Below are positions 25,888-35,487 of a stretch of 41,353 nt of DNA, one piece after another (the stretch's first letter is position 1; the number at the start of each line of letters is the position of its first letter). The translations under genes were made by a program, and so were the position numbers. The DNA comes from HGM05190 sp964394205 (GTDB taxonomy: Bacteria > Bacteroidota > Bacteroidia > Bacteroidales > Muribaculaceae), in assembly GCA_964394205.1 (NCBI GenBank), contig CAYMVS010000015.1:1-41353 (forward strand), given 5' to 3'. The notes beneath the pieces are model-generated. The model did no database searches and had not been told where the DNA came from. It saw only the letters and a program-made list of their open reading frames with translations.

Positions 25888-28095
25888 ATGATACAGACTG
25901 TCATAAAACGCGACGGACGCATAGTCGGCTTTAATGAAGAAAAAATAAAGGCTGCGATACGCAAAGCGATGCTTCAGACCCGCCAAGGCGAGGATGAAGC
26001 GTTGATACACCGCATAACCGACCGCATCAGCATAAGCGGCAACGAGCAGATGAGCGTCGAGGAGATTCAGGACCGCGTGGAGATGGAACTGATGAAAAGC
26101 CCCCGCAAGGAGGTTGCAAAACGTTATATCGCCTACCGCAATCAGCGCAGCATCGCCCGACAGGCAAAGACACGCGACATGTTTCTCGAGATTATCGAGA
26201 CCAAAAATAACGACATCACCCGCGAGAACGCCAACATGAACACCGACTCGCCGGCCGGAATGATGATGAAGTTTGCCAGCGAGACCACCAAACCGTTTGT
26301 CGACGACTATCTGCTCTCGCCCGAGTCGCTCGAGGCTGTCAAAGACAACTATATCCACATCCACGACAAAGACTACTACCCAACCAAGAGTCTCACCTGC
26401 GTGCAGCATCCGCTCGACAAGATACTCAACGGTGGTTTTATGGCAGGTCACGCCGAGTCTCGTCCAGCCAAACGCATCGAGACAGCCAGCGTGATGGCCT
26501 GCATCTCGATGGAGACAGCCCAAAACGAGATGCATGGCGGCCAGGCAATCCCCGCCTTTGACTTCTATCTGGCACCTTTTGTGCGCGCCACATATAAAGA
26601 AGAGGTCAAAAACCTCGAGAAACTCACAGGCCGCGACCTGAGCGAACTCTACGACCGCGAGTTTGACGACTACCTCAATGTCTCTCTCGATGGTCTTGAG
26701 GGTGACGAGCGGTTGGCTCAGCATGCCATCAACCGCACCGTCGGGCGTGTTCACCAGGCGATGGAAGCATTCATCCACAACATGAACACCATCCACTCAC
26801 GCGGTGGCAACCAAGTGGTTTTCAGCTCAATCAACTATGGCACCGACACCTCGGCCGAGGGGCGTTGCGTGATACGCGAGCTTCTCAAGTCAACCTATGA
26901 GGGTGTTGGCAACGGCGCGACCGCCATCTTCCCCATCCAGATCTGGAAGAAAAAGCGTGGTGTGAGCTATCTGCCGACCGACCGTAACCACGACCTCTAT
27001 CAGCTTGCATGCAAGGTGACAGCGCGTCGCTTCTTCCCCAACTTTGTCAATCTCGACGCCACCTACAATCACCATGAGCTGTGGCGTGCCGACGACCCGC
27101 AGCGTTACAAATATGAAGTGGCGACAATGGGCTGCCGCACCCGCGTGTTTGAAAACCGGTATGGCGAGAAAACATCTATTGGCCGCGGTAACCTAAGCTT
27201 TACCACAATCAACATTGTGCGCCTGGCGATTGAATGTATGGCAATTCAAGATACCGGCGAGCGCGTTGCTCTTTTCTTCAAAAAGCTTGACAATGTGCTC
27301 GACATCGCCGCCAAGCAGCTCAACGACCGTTATGACTTCCAGAAAACAGCCCTGGCCAAACAGTTCCCGTTGGTTATGTCACGTCTGTGGAACGGCGCCG
27401 ACAAGCTCGGTCCGACCGACACCATCGAGAGCGTCATAAATCAGGGTACCCTCGGCATCGGCTTTATCGGCCTGGCCGAGTGTCTGGTCGCGCTCACCGG
27501 TAAGCATCACGGCGAAAGCGACGAGTCACAGGAATTAGGCCTGCGCATCGTTTCCCACATGCGCTCCCGCGTCAATGACTTCAGCGAGAAGTATGGCCAC
27601 AACTTCTCTGTGCTGGCGACACCCGCCGAGGGGCTTGCCGGCCGTTTTACACGTCGTGACCGCAAGACATTTGGCGAGATTAAAGGTGTGACCGACCGTG
27701 AGTATTACACCAACTCCAACCATGTGCCCGTCTACTATCATTGCTCCCCGCGCCACAAGGCTAAAATCGAGGCTCCCTACCATGAGCTGACCCGCGGTGG
27801 CCACATCTTCTATGTTGAGATTGACGGCGACGCCACTCACAATCCAAAGGCAATCTCCGACATCGTTGACCTGATGGATAAATACAACATCGGCTATGGT
27901 TCTGTCAATCATAACCGTAACCGTTGCATGACCTGCGGTTATGAAGACGCCTCAAAAGACCTCAAGGAGTGTCCCCACTGTGGCAGCCACGACATTGACC
28001 GCCTGCAGCGCATCACCGGCTATCTCGTAGGCACGACCGACCGATGGAACTCGGGCAAGCTCGCCGAGTTGCGCGACCGCGTGGTTCACAAATAA
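25888..28095 (+). CDS. nrdD: Anaerobic ribonucleoside-triphosphate reductase (class III)
   Basis: NrdD is the oxygen-sensitive glycyl-radical reductase that makes dNTPs under anaerobiosis. The ATG at 25888 gives 735 residues. Residues about 1-95 form the regulatory ATP-cone (MIQTVIKRDGRIVGFNEEKI). The catalytic barrel follows. Near the C-terminus are a zinc site (CMTCGYED ... CPHCGSHD) and the glycyl radical loop RITGYLVG, with G711 the expected radical residue. The activase gene nrdG follows 18 bp downstream in the same operon. The divergent class II gene nrdJ gives the cell an oxygen-tolerant alternative. Confidence 0.97.
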   Translation: MIQTVIKRDGRIVGFNEEKIKAAIRKAMLQTRQGEDEALIHRITDRISISGNEQMSVEEIQDRVEMELMKSPRKEVAKRYIAYRNQRSIARQAKTRDMFLEIIETKNNDITRENANMNTDSPAGMMMKFASETTKPFVDDYLLSPESLEAVKDNYIHIHDKDYYPTKSLTCVQHPLDKILNGGFMAGHAESRPAKRIETASVMACISMETAQNEMHGGQAIPAFDFYLAPFVRATYKEEVKNLEKLTGRDLSELYDREFDDYLNVSLDGLEGDERLAQHAINRTVGRVHQAMEAFIHNMNTIHSRGGNQVVFSSINYGTDTSAEGRCVIRELLKSTYEGVGNGATAIFPIQIWKKKRGVSYLPTDRNHDLYQLACKVTARRFFPNFVNLDATYNHHELWRADDPQRYKYEVATMGCRTRVFENRYGEKTSIGRGNLSFTTINIVRLAIECMAIQDTGERVALFFKKLDNVLDIAAKQLNDRYDFQKTALAKQFPLVMSRLWNGADKLGPTDTIESVINQGTLGIGFIGLAECLVALTGKHHGESDESQELGLRIVSHMRSRVNDFSEKYGHNFSVLATPAEGLAGRFTRRDRKTFGEIKGVTDREYYTNSNHVPVYYHCSPRHKAKIEAPYHELTRGGHIFYVEIDGDATHNPKAISDIVDLMDKYNIGYGSVNHNRNRCMTCGYEDASKDLKECPHCGSHDIDRLQRITGYLVGTTDRWNSGKLAELRDRVVHK

Positions 28096-28113
28096 CATCA
28101 TAAAGAATAATCA

Positions 28114-28617
28114 ATGAGAGTGATTGATATAATAGCCGGGACCACTGTTGATGGTCCCGGCTTTCGCACAGCCGTTTATTTTGCCGGTTGTGACCACGCC
28201 TGCCCCGGCTGTCACAACCCGTCGACATGGGCCCGCGACGCGGGAGAAGAGACGACCGTTGATGCCGTTTTGACTGAGATTGAGAACAACGATTTTGATG
28301 TCACTTTTACCGGAGGCGACCCCCTGTATCAGGCAGCCGCGCTCATTCCTCTTGCCCGCGAGATACACAAGCTCGGCAAGACAATCTGGCTATATACCGG
28401 CTTTACCTTTGAGCAGGCGATGGCACACCCCGAGATGGCATCTTTGATCAAGGAAGTCGACGTGGTGGTCGACGGTCCTTTTGTGGAATCCCTCAAAAGC
28501 GAGACTGCAATTTTCAGGGGCTCATCCAACCAGCGGGTGATCGATGTAAAGGCCACCCTCATCTCAGGCCATCCTGTCATTATGGATGTCGACAATATCT
28601 CGGTCAGTTTTGACTAA
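28114..28617 (+). CDS. nrdG: Anaerobic ribonucleotide reductase activating protein
   Basis: NrdG is a radical-SAM activase that uses a [4Fe-4S] cluster and S-adenosylmethionine to install the glycyl radical on NrdD. The 167-residue product has the cluster motif in GCDHACPGCHNPSTW (CxxxCxxC spacing) near residue 25. The GGDP-type SAM-binding segment (FTGGDPLYQ) lies near residue 68. Its length is normal for the family. The ATG is 18 bp after the nrdD stop. It runs convergent to the MBOAT gene with about 23 bp between the stops. Confidence 0.96.
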   Translation: MRVIDIIAGTTVDGPGFRTAVYFAGCDHACPGCHNPSTWARDAGEETTVDAVLTEIENNDFDVTFTGGDPLYQAAALIPLAREIHKLGKTIWLYTGFTFEQAMAHPEMASLIKEVDVVVDGPFVESLKSETAIFRGSSNQRVIDVKATLISGHPVIMDVDNISVSFD

Positions 28618-28640
28618 GAGCTCTTCCCATAATACAGGCT

Positions 28641-30128
28641 CTAATACTGGAGATAGATGAACGGCACTATATCGCTTTGACGCACCTGGATAATCACAAA
28701 AATCACAACTGCCAGGATAATAGCCTGAACCACAAGCGGTAGAGCCTCATAACGACGTCGGCCTGCCTCCCGCCAGTGCCGCGGAATAAAGTGCATGAAG
28801 TATCCCGCAAGAATGGCGAGAACAATGCCTATATATCCATAGACAAACTGTGGCGCCACCGAGATGTGAAAGTCATGGAAAATCTGGTGGAACATGTCGC
28901 CGATGTGGCTCAACGACGGTGAGCGGAAAAACATGAATGCCAAAGTCACCAGATTGAATGTCAAAAACATATTGACCGCAACACGCCACCACGTGTTTCC
29001 TTTGAAACTCGCAAGACGAGGGAAAAAACGCTTGAGTTCCTTGTGGACCACGAGCATAAAGCCATGCATCGCGCCCCAAATGACATACATCCACGAGGCA
29101 CCGTGCCACAGACCTCCGACAACCATGGTTGTCATCAGGTTGACATGTGTCCTCACCCGGCCACGTCGGTTGCCACCAAGGGGAATGTAGACATAGTCAC
29201 GCAACCAGGTAGAGAGCGATATGTGCCACCTGTGCCACAGCTCCTGAGGGCTCTGGCTCTTGAAGGGCGCGTCAAAATTGGCCTTAAAACGGAATCCCAG
29301 CAACAACGCCAGACCGATAGCCATGTCGCTGTAGCCCGAGAAGTCACAGTATAACTGGATGGTAAAACCATAGGAGGCCATCAAATTTTCAAAACCACTG
29401 TAAAGCGCCGGGTTGTCAAACACGCGATCCACAAAGTTGCCGCTTATAAAATCGGCAACAATGACTTTCTTTATAAGACCGGCCATGATGAGGAAAAAAC
29501 CTTCGCTCACCATGCTGTGGGTCGCCACCTTGTCGGCGGCGATCTGTGGGAGCATATCCTTTGCCCTGACAACCGGTCCCATCAGAAGCGGCGGGAAGAA
29601 AGTCAGGAAAAACATATAGTCGAGAAAAGACCGGCAGGGTTCGATCTCACGACGATAGATATCGGCGATGTAGCTTATAGACCGGAAAGCGAAAAATGAG
29701 ATACCGGCGGGAAGAATGATGTCGAGGACGTCAAATCTGGCCGATGTGAACGACGATATGGTGTCGACAATCAAGTTCAGATACTTGAAATAGATCAACA
29801 TGCCGATGTTCAAGACCACGTTGAGCACCATAATCGAGACCCGCTGCCATTTTTTCCCGCTTTGCCCCATCAACAGGCCAAGGCAATAGTCGGCCACCAC
29901 GGTGCCAAGCAGAATGAAACAGTACTCGGCCGACGATTTGTAGTAGAAAAACAGCGAGAACAGGATTACCACAATCATGCGCAATGTCCTGGCTTTGCGC
30001 AACAGGGCATAAAGACCCGCTATCGCGACAAACAACAGCAGGAAAAGGCCGCTGTTGAACAGCAAAGGGGTCGAGGCATCAAATTTAAACACGTCTATAA
30101 CCCGTGTCCAGTCTATATTGAGTAACAT
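28641..30128 (-). CDS. MBOAT family O-acyltransferase (AlgI/DltB-like)
   Basis: This is a polytopic membrane acyltransferase of 495 residues, taking the ATG at 30128 (a TTG two codons earlier is the alternative). About ten hydrophobic segments, the motif around RWHISLSTWLRDYVYIPLGGNRRG, and the conserved histidine in GGLWHGASWMYVIWG match the AlgI group. That group moves acetyl groups across the inner membrane for transfer to polysaccharides by SGNH partners. Two SGNH hydrolase-like genes lie immediately upstream in the same operon. Acetylation of an envelope glycan is therefore the likely role, but the acceptor is unknown. Confidence 0.93.
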   Translation of the reverse strand: MLLNIDWTRVIDVFKFDASTPLLFNSGLFLLLFVAIAGLYALLRKARTLRMIVVILFSLFFYYKSSAEYCFILLGTVVADYCLGLLMGQSGKKWQRVSIMVLNVVLNIGMLIYFKYLNLIVDTISSFTSARFDVLDIILPAGISFFAFRSISYIADIYRREIEPCRSFLDYMFFLTFFPPLLMGPVVRAKDMLPQIAADKVATHSMVSEGFFLIMAGLIKKVIVADFISGNFVDRVFDNPALYSGFENLMASYGFTIQLYCDFSGYSDMAIGLALLLGFRFKANFDAPFKSQSPQELWHRWHISLSTWLRDYVYIPLGGNRRGRVRTHVNLMTTMVVGGLWHGASWMYVIWGAMHGFMLVVHKELKRFFPRLASFKGNTWWRVAVNMFLTFNLVTLAFMFFRSPSLSHIGDMFHQIFHDFHISVAPQFVYGYIGIVLAILAGYFMHFIPRHWREAGRRRYEALPLVVQAIILAVVIFVIIQVRQSDIVPFIYLQY

Positions 30129-30134
30129 ATACAA

Positions 30135-31565
30135 TTATTTTTTTGGATAAAGAGCATTAACGAGTGCGTCATAGAGCAATCGCCCCTGCAGATAATAACC
30201 TTTCACCGAGTGGTGCACGCCGTCACGGCTGAAGAGTCCGTTGGCTATCCATCGGTCGGAGGCTCCCTGGCCCCCGGCTACGTCATACCAATCATAAACA
30301 GCAATTCCCTTGTCGGCTCCATATTTAAGAATCACATCTCTCAACGGCTTTACATTGTTGTTGATACCGTAATATTTGACACGCTGAGACACCGTCTTTG
30401 TTGTATAGGTTGTTTTGCCCGAGCGCTTACCTTTGCGTGAACGTCTTTTGACAGGGACCTTGACAGTTTTGCTTACTGTTTTATAATAACTCTTATGACA
30501 CTCCATCGGGGTGGTGAGAAGAATCTCTGCGTCAGGGTTGGCAGCCTTGATATTGCTGACGAGGCGGTCTATGCTACGGTAGAAGGCGCTCTCCGAGATA
30601 TTGCCGAAAGCCTCGTTGCAGCCCAATGATATTATCACCAGGCTTGGCTTTAGCGGAGCGATACCGGCTCCCTCATTGCCAATGCGGTTATAGGTGTCAA
30701 ATGTTGCTCCGTTATTGCCTATGGCATGATAGAACAGCCCGGGGCGCTCGCCCGAAAGAGACGCGCCAAAGACTGTCAGGTCGCCCGCACTGGTAAAATA
30801 AACATGGACAAGCGTGTGGGCATTTGACAGCAGAATCTGCGTGTAGTCGCGCGATGGAATCGAGCGGAACTGAATATTGTTGCCCGCGGCGTCTGTCACG
30901 CGATCGATGGTCATGCGTCCGCTGTGAAATATCGTGAGAGCACCAAAGGGGTTATAGTCATCTTTCTCCGATGTGGCAAAGGTCAGCTCACCCTCTGTAC
31001 CGCCAAACTTGATGGAGGTGCCGGTAAAGCCCATCACCTGATTCCAGTTTGAAGACATCAGCTTGGCCGGTTGCCAGTGGTTTGTCGAGCTGAAGGTATA
31101 GTCGAGAGGTTGGTTTGTTCCCGACATCTTCAAAGGGGCGATCAATCCGCGTCCGGCATTTCCAAGGTCATACTGCATAAGCTCGCGCACGGTACCGGTG
31201 CCGATGTCGGCCTGAATGTGAGAGTCGCCAATGTGAACTATCGACATCGGTTTCTCACCGCTGTGGGCAACGGCTGCCCTTACCTTACTCCAGTCGGCAC
31301 CGTTCATTGTAATGTGGTTTGCCTGAGTGTTGATAATCGGTGGCACCGGGATGTCAATATCGTCGTCGTCATAGTCAATCACCGGGTTAAATCTCACCGA
31401 CTCGTCATTGTCGTCGATAGGCTCATTGACAGCGGTCACATCCTCATCATCCTCCACTCCTGTCGTGCTGTTTTGGGCCAACATCGGTCGAGATGCCGGC
31501 AAACAGAACAACATTGCAGCAATCAGCAGCAAAGAGGGTTTAAGATGAAGCTGTCTTTTTTTCAT
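30135..31565 (-). CDS. Exported SGNH/GDSL hydrolase-like protein (second of pair)
   Basis: The 476-residue product starts at the ATG at 31565, which overlaps the preceding stop as ATGA. It has a signal peptide (MKKRQLHLKPSLLLIAAMLFCLPASRPMLA). Block I reads HIGDSHIQAD, block III SLGCNEAFGN, and the C-terminal block DGVHHSVKGY supplies the expected Asp and His. The serine, glycine, asparagine and histidine of the SGNH group are all present. A basic insertion (RRSRKGKRSGKTTYTTK) lies between blocks III and V. In AlgI-type systems such periplasmic proteins carry the acetyl group to the acceptor. The next gene is the MBOAT protein, 6 bp away. Confidence 0.87.
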   Translation of the reverse strand: MKKRQLHLKPSLLLIAAMLFCLPASRPMLAQNSTTGVEDDEDVTAVNEPIDDNDESVRFNPVIDYDDDDIDIPVPPIINTQANHITMNGADWSKVRAAVAHSGEKPMSIVHIGDSHIQADIGTGTVRELMQYDLGNAGRGLIAPLKMSGTNQPLDYTFSSTNHWQPAKLMSSNWNQVMGFTGTSIKFGGTEGELTFATSEKDDYNPFGALTIFHSGRMTIDRVTDAAGNNIQFRSIPSRDYTQILLSNAHTLVHVYFTSAGDLTVFGASLSGERPGLFYHAIGNNGATFDTYNRIGNEGAGIAPLKPSLVIISLGCNEAFGNISESAFYRSIDRLVSNIKAANPDAEILLTTPMECHKSYYKTVSKTVKVPVKRRSRKGKRSGKTTYTTKTVSQRVKYYGINNNVKPLRDVILKYGADKGIAVYDWYDVAGGQGASDRWIANGLFSRDGVHHSVKGYYLQGRLLYDALVNALYPKK

Positions 31566-33034
31566 TTCTTGAGTGAGTGTTGCAGAGCATTGAAAAACAG
31601 TGTAGCCAGACGGTCGCCCCCCTTGTGGGTCATGTGGATATAATCCTTGTTGGCATAGCCGTCGCGCGACCACTCGACAATGGCATCGTCGCCACCCATT
31701 GCCTGACGGGTATTCCAGAACAGACAGTGGGCCCGACGGGCTGCATCGCGCTGTGCGTCAATCATGTTGACACATGTTTTCATCGAGTGCACGTCGCCAC
31801 CGACGCGCTCTCCACGGTCGCCGATACCCATCAACAGGATGTCGGCCTTGGGATAACACTCCCTGACGTGGTTTATCACAGCCACCATGCGATCGGTGTA
31901 AACGCTGTAGTTTGTTTGCTTCGAACTCATGGCATTGATGCCAAACTCAAGTATAATCAAGTCATAATCAACAAACTGTGACATCTGTCGACAAAGGTCT
32001 TTGTTGATTTGGGTAAGGGTTATACCTGAAAATCCGCGCGATGACATGCAGTCTAAAGTCACGCCGGTATTGTTTTCCAGCCACACGCCCAGAGCCACAA
32101 GGCCCGGGTCGGAAGTCTTGACGGCAAATGTCGAGGTGACGCTGTCTATCTGAAGGCATTGCACTCCAGGCTTGCCGGTCACCTGATGATCCTGCCATTC
32201 GCCGGCCACCTTGATGCTGATTTTGGTATCGGTCGGGGCGATGAAGAGGAACCTTGATGTGTTCCATTTCTCGAGATTGGGGAGGGCGGTCACACCGTCA
32301 TAGGTTGATGTCGCCGAGCCGCTTGGCTTTGAATATTGCTCGGCAAGCCACATAAAGTCGTGATTACACTTGCCGATGGCGTTGAAACTCTTCCATCCGT
32401 TACCCCCCTGTTTTACCGAACGCCTGAACCCCGGGAAATCGCTGTGCATATTCATATAGCCCACACCGGCGCCGCCGTAGGCTGTCTGCAACTTGGCGCG
32501 TAGATCCTGAGTCATAATATCGCCCTCGATATAACTGTCGCCAACCACGGCTGCACGCGCCGTTCGGCCCGACTCGAGAGCGGCTTTAAATCGTGACAAC
32601 CCGTGATTGCCTGAGGTATAGTCCTCAATAATTGTCATTCCGTTTTCAAGACTCGGTTTAACAGGCTGAATCACAGTGTCGGAAGCATCGGCAAGACCCT
32701 GACGGTGAAGTTCCTGTTCTTTCTGCGCCTTCAACAGCTCGGGGTCGATACCCTCCTGATCGCCGTCGCCGTCGATAGAATCTTGGCCCGTTGTCAGGAT
32801 ATCGCTGAACAAATTGAAATCTTTGATCTTGCCACCGGTCAGTTTGGACCATGGAACAAAAGACGCACCGAAAATCACGCCCAAAGCTATCAACAAAACC
32901 AACCACGCTTTGCCGGCCCGGTGGCGACGGGGTGCCGTTTCCTCTCCGTAACCATTTGCGGCCGAGCCCTCGGCATCGGTCACCCCGGTGTTCTGTTCAT
33001 CTTTCTCTTGATTCAACTTATCGTTATTTTCCAT
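31562..33034 (-). CDS. Membrane-anchored SGNH/GDSL hydrolase-like protein (first of pair)
   Basis: This 490-residue protein has a short cytoplasmic N-terminus of about 40 polar residues and one membrane helix (AWLVLLIALGVIFGASFVPW, about 44-63). The periplasmic domain carries GDSYIEGD (block I, serine nucleophile), LEFGINAMSS (block III) and DYIHMTHKGGDRLA (the Asp and His of block V). The topology resembles the anchored accessory proteins of AlgI-type acetylation systems. Its stop overlaps the start of the second SGNH gene by four bases, and it begins 11 bp after menF. Whether it is a transferase or an esterase cannot be read from sequence. Confidence 0.85.
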   Translation of the reverse strand: MENNDKLNQEKDEQNTGVTDAEGSAANGYGEETAPRRHRAGKAWLVLLIALGVIFGASFVPWSKLTGGKIKDFNLFSDILTTGQDSIDGDGDQEGIDPELLKAQKEQELHRQGLADASDTVIQPVKPSLENGMTIIEDYTSGNHGLSRFKAALESGRTARAAVVGDSYIEGDIMTQDLRAKLQTAYGGAGVGYMNMHSDFPGFRRSVKQGGNGWKSFNAIGKCNHDFMWLAEQYSKPSGSATSTYDGVTALPNLEKWNTSRFLFIAPTDTKISIKVAGEWQDHQVTGKPGVQCLQIDSVTSTFAVKTSDPGLVALGVWLENNTGVTLDCMSSRGFSGITLTQINKDLCRQMSQFVDYDLIILEFGINAMSSKQTNYSVYTDRMVAVINHVRECYPKADILLMGIGDRGERVGGDVHSMKTCVNMIDAQRDAARRAHCLFWNTRQAMGGDDAIVEWSRDGYANKDYIHMTHKGGDRLATLFFNALQHSLKK

Positions 33035-33045
33035 CTTTCGATCTG

Positions 33046-34146
33046 TTATTTAACAATTGTAGATTCCTTTAATTCAAACTCTTCATTATGATAATCCGAC
33101 GGGCCGGCGACAGCATTGACCAAAGGTCGCGACTTCAACTCGGTCTCATGCCATTCATCCTCGGCATTTGACTGTTCCGTGACACCACCGCCACTGATAA
33201 CGGTATATTCAGTCTCGTGAGCCTCTACACTTACCATAGCGCAGCGCAGGTTAACCCATGCCCGACCCTTAAATTGTATATATCCGCCATAATAACGGCG
33301 GTCATGACATTCGACAGCACTGATCATCGTCGTCGCATCCCGGCGCGGATAGCCACTGACAGCAGGTGTCGGGCTGAGGGTGTCGATCAGTCTGTCAATC
33401 TCTATATCGGGCTTAAGGCCGATCCCGGCGACCGGGGTGCAGAGATGGCAGATTTTCCCGAAAGGCAATTCACATTCGGCCCCCACGACAACCTCTTTGC
33501 AACAAGGGGTTAACGTGTCGACGATAAATCTTGTGACCGCGTCGTGCTCCAGCCGGTTTTTCCTGTCCCAGGGACCGGATTCGCCCATCAACCTCGTTCC
33601 GGCCAAAGCCATGGTTTTAAGGCACTGCCTGTCGCGATAATCGAGCAACAGCTCGGGGGTAGCACCTATCCACAACCCGGTTGACGGATGATTCCAAATG
33701 TAACGGAATGTCTCGGGAAATTGATCGAAGTAACGCAACGCGACAGTCGATACACTCTCACCCGACCGACACTTTATCACGCGTGAGACAACGGTCTTAT
33801 ACCATTCAGGCTTATCCTTTAGAGCCGAGATAACGCCCGACACACATTTCAAATATGTTTCCTTGTCGGTCGCTCTGTCAACGGGCCGATTGCTCAATGT
33901 TGACGCCTCCCTCCTATCCAGATCACCCTCGGCAAGAGGTCGGCCGTTTATGGCAACCTTCGGGTGGACCGAGCTGTCAAAAGGAGCAAAAGTCATCGAC
34001 TCCTCCCCTTCACCATCAGCACAGGCGACATAGATTGTCGGTAGAGACTGTTGTGGCTCTGCTACTGCAAAAAACGACAACCCCCGGGCTATCGCTTTGT
34101 CGACAGCCCGAGCAAATTGTTCATTCTCTACATTCTGCTTTTCCAT
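33046..34146 (-). CDS. menF: Isochorismate synthase (menaquinone pathway)
   Basis: This chorismate-binding enzyme converts chorismate to isochorismate, the first step toward menaquinone. The 366-residue protein shows the family's C-terminal fold: ATPELLLDYRD, MALAGTRL, NRLEHDAVTRFIVDTL, HLCTPVAG, LSPTPAVSGYPRRDA and YGGYI. A siderophore-type isochorismate synthase is the alternative, but no siderophore genes are near. Other men genes (menD, menB, menC, menE) are absent from this window, whereas menF often sits with menD in related genomes. It lies 6 bp after rimO and 11 bp before the SGNH pair, in one apparent operon. Confidence 0.9.
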   Translation of the reverse strand: MEKQNVENEQFARAVDKAIARGLSFFAVAEPQQSLPTIYVACADGEGEESMTFAPFDSSVHPKVAINGRPLAEGDLDRREASTLSNRPVDRATDKETYLKCVSGVISALKDKPEWYKTVVSRVIKCRSGESVSTVALRYFDQFPETFRYIWNHPSTGLWIGATPELLLDYRDRQCLKTMALAGTRLMGESGPWDRKNRLEHDAVTRFIVDTLTPCCKEVVVGAECELPFGKICHLCTPVAGIGLKPDIEIDRLIDTLSPTPAVSGYPRRDATTMISAVECHDRRYYGGYIQFKGRAWVNLRCAMVSVEAHETEYTVISGGGVTEQSNAEDEWHETELKSRPLVNAVAGPSDYHNEEFELKESTIVK

Positions 34147-34152
34147 TACCCT

Positions 34153-35478
34153 TCAATTCTTTAATATAGGTGTTGCCATCAGCTCAAAGGCTGTCGCGCC
34201 GACAATTTCAACATCGATCACATCGCCGGCCTTCAACTCCCTGTTTTTGTCTATCAGTACCTCAGGATCAACCTCGGGCGAGTCAAACTCGGTGCGTCCG
34301 ACATAATACTCGGGCTCCTCGCGGTCAATGACTACTTTGAGCTGACAACCAATCTTTTGTCTTTGGATGTCAAGAGAAATCTCTTCCTGGACCGCCATCA
34401 GGCTGTCAAGTCTTTCTTGCTTGACCTCTTCGGGTATAGAGTCCTCAAAATGGCGGGCGGCAAACGTGTCCTCCTCCTCACAATAGGCAAAGGCCCCCAT
34501 CCGCTCAAACCGTTGCTCCTTGACAAACTCTTTCAGTTGCTCAAACTCAGCCTCCCCCTCTCCGGGGAATCCGACCATGAGCGTTGTTCGTAGATGGATG
34601 CCGGGTACACGCCTCCGTATCTCGGCCAACAACTCACGGGTCTCGGCAGAGGTGATGTGACGGCGCATGTTTTTGAGAACCGGGTCGGCAATATGCTGGA
34701 GGGCGATGTCAAGATAACGGCACACATTTGGCCGCGATGCCATGACGTCAAGAAGATCCATCGGGAAATCGGTCGGATAGGCATAGTGGAGTCTGATCCA
34801 CTCCACACCCTCGACCCGGGATATCGCGTCAACCAGTGACGCGATCTCGCTACGGCCGGTCAGATCATAACCATAACCGGTGAGGTCTTGGGCAATGACA
34901 TTAAACTCTCTCACCCCCCGTGCAACCAACATCTTGACCTCTTCGATAATCTCGCTCTCAGGTCTTGATTTGTAACGACCTGTTATCAAAGGGATTGCAC
35001 AATAGGCACAAAACCTGTTACACCCCTCTGCTATCTTGAGATAGGCATAATGGGAGGGGGTTGACAGAAGGCGGTCATAGGGAGCCACCTGGGCCTGACC
35101 TTCTCCATCGGTCAAAGCGTCAACGATGCCGTTCCAGTCTGTTTTTCCATACCAGGCGTCAACCTCGGGTATTTCATCGCTCAAGTCGGTGCCATACCGT
35201 TGGCTCAGGCATCCCATCACATAAAGTCCTTTCAGGGAGCCGTCGCGCCTCAACCTGGTCCACGACAGAATCTCTTCAATCGACTCTTCTTTGGCATCTC
35301 CGATGAAGCCACATGTATTGATGACAACAGCATCGGGCACTCCCATCGCGGCATCCCATTCAAAGTGTACATCCATGCCATGGGCGGCGAGGCGGCACAT
35401 GAGCCTCTCGCTGTCCACTAAATTTTTTGAGCAACCCATGGTGTTGACAAACACACGCTTTCTCTCAGGTTCAGCCAC
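34153..35478 (-). CDS. rimO: Ribosomal protein uS12 methylthiotransferase
   Basis: RimO is a radical-SAM enzyme that adds a methylthio group to the conserved aspartate of ribosomal protein S12. The 441-residue protein has the N-terminal UPF0004 domain with cysteines (NTMGCSKNLVDSE, NTCGFIGDAKEE, MGCLSQRY). The radical-SAM motif is CNRFCAYC near residue 147, and a C-terminal TRAM-like domain ends the chain. GCSKNLVDSE separates it from the paralogue MiaB. The start at 35478 lies 9 bp downstream of ftsY, and the stop 6 bp before menF. Confidence 0.95.
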   Translation of the reverse strand: MAEPERKRVFVNTMGCSKNLVDSERLMCRLAAHGMDVHFEWDAAMGVPDAVVINTCGFIGDAKEESIEEILSWTRLRRDGSLKGLYVMGCLSQRYGTDLSDEIPEVDAWYGKTDWNGIVDALTDGEGQAQVAPYDRLLSTPSHYAYLKIAEGCNRFCAYCAIPLITGRYKSRPESEIIEEVKMLVARGVREFNVIAQDLTGYGYDLTGRSEIASLVDAISRVEGVEWIRLHYAYPTDFPMDLLDVMASRPNVCRYLDIALQHIADPVLKNMRRHITSAETRELLAEIRRRVPGIHLRTTLMVGFPGEGEAEFEQLKEFVKEQRFERMGAFAYCEEEDTFAARHFEDSIPEEVKQERLDSLMAVQEEISLDIQRQKIGCQLKVVIDREEPEYYVGRTEFDSPEVDPEVLIDKNRELKAGDVIDVEIVGATAFELMATPILKN

Positions 35479-35487
35479 GGCGCCTAT

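Noticed and set aside
25876..26796. 306-codon open frame on the minus strand opposite nrdD
   Set aside because: Shadow of the nrdD reading frame; its translation lacks coherent domains, and nrdD is certain.
28612..28640. Short hairpin AGAGC / GCTCT between nrdG and the MBOAT gene
   Set aside because: Arms of only 5 bp with a long loop and no T-run.
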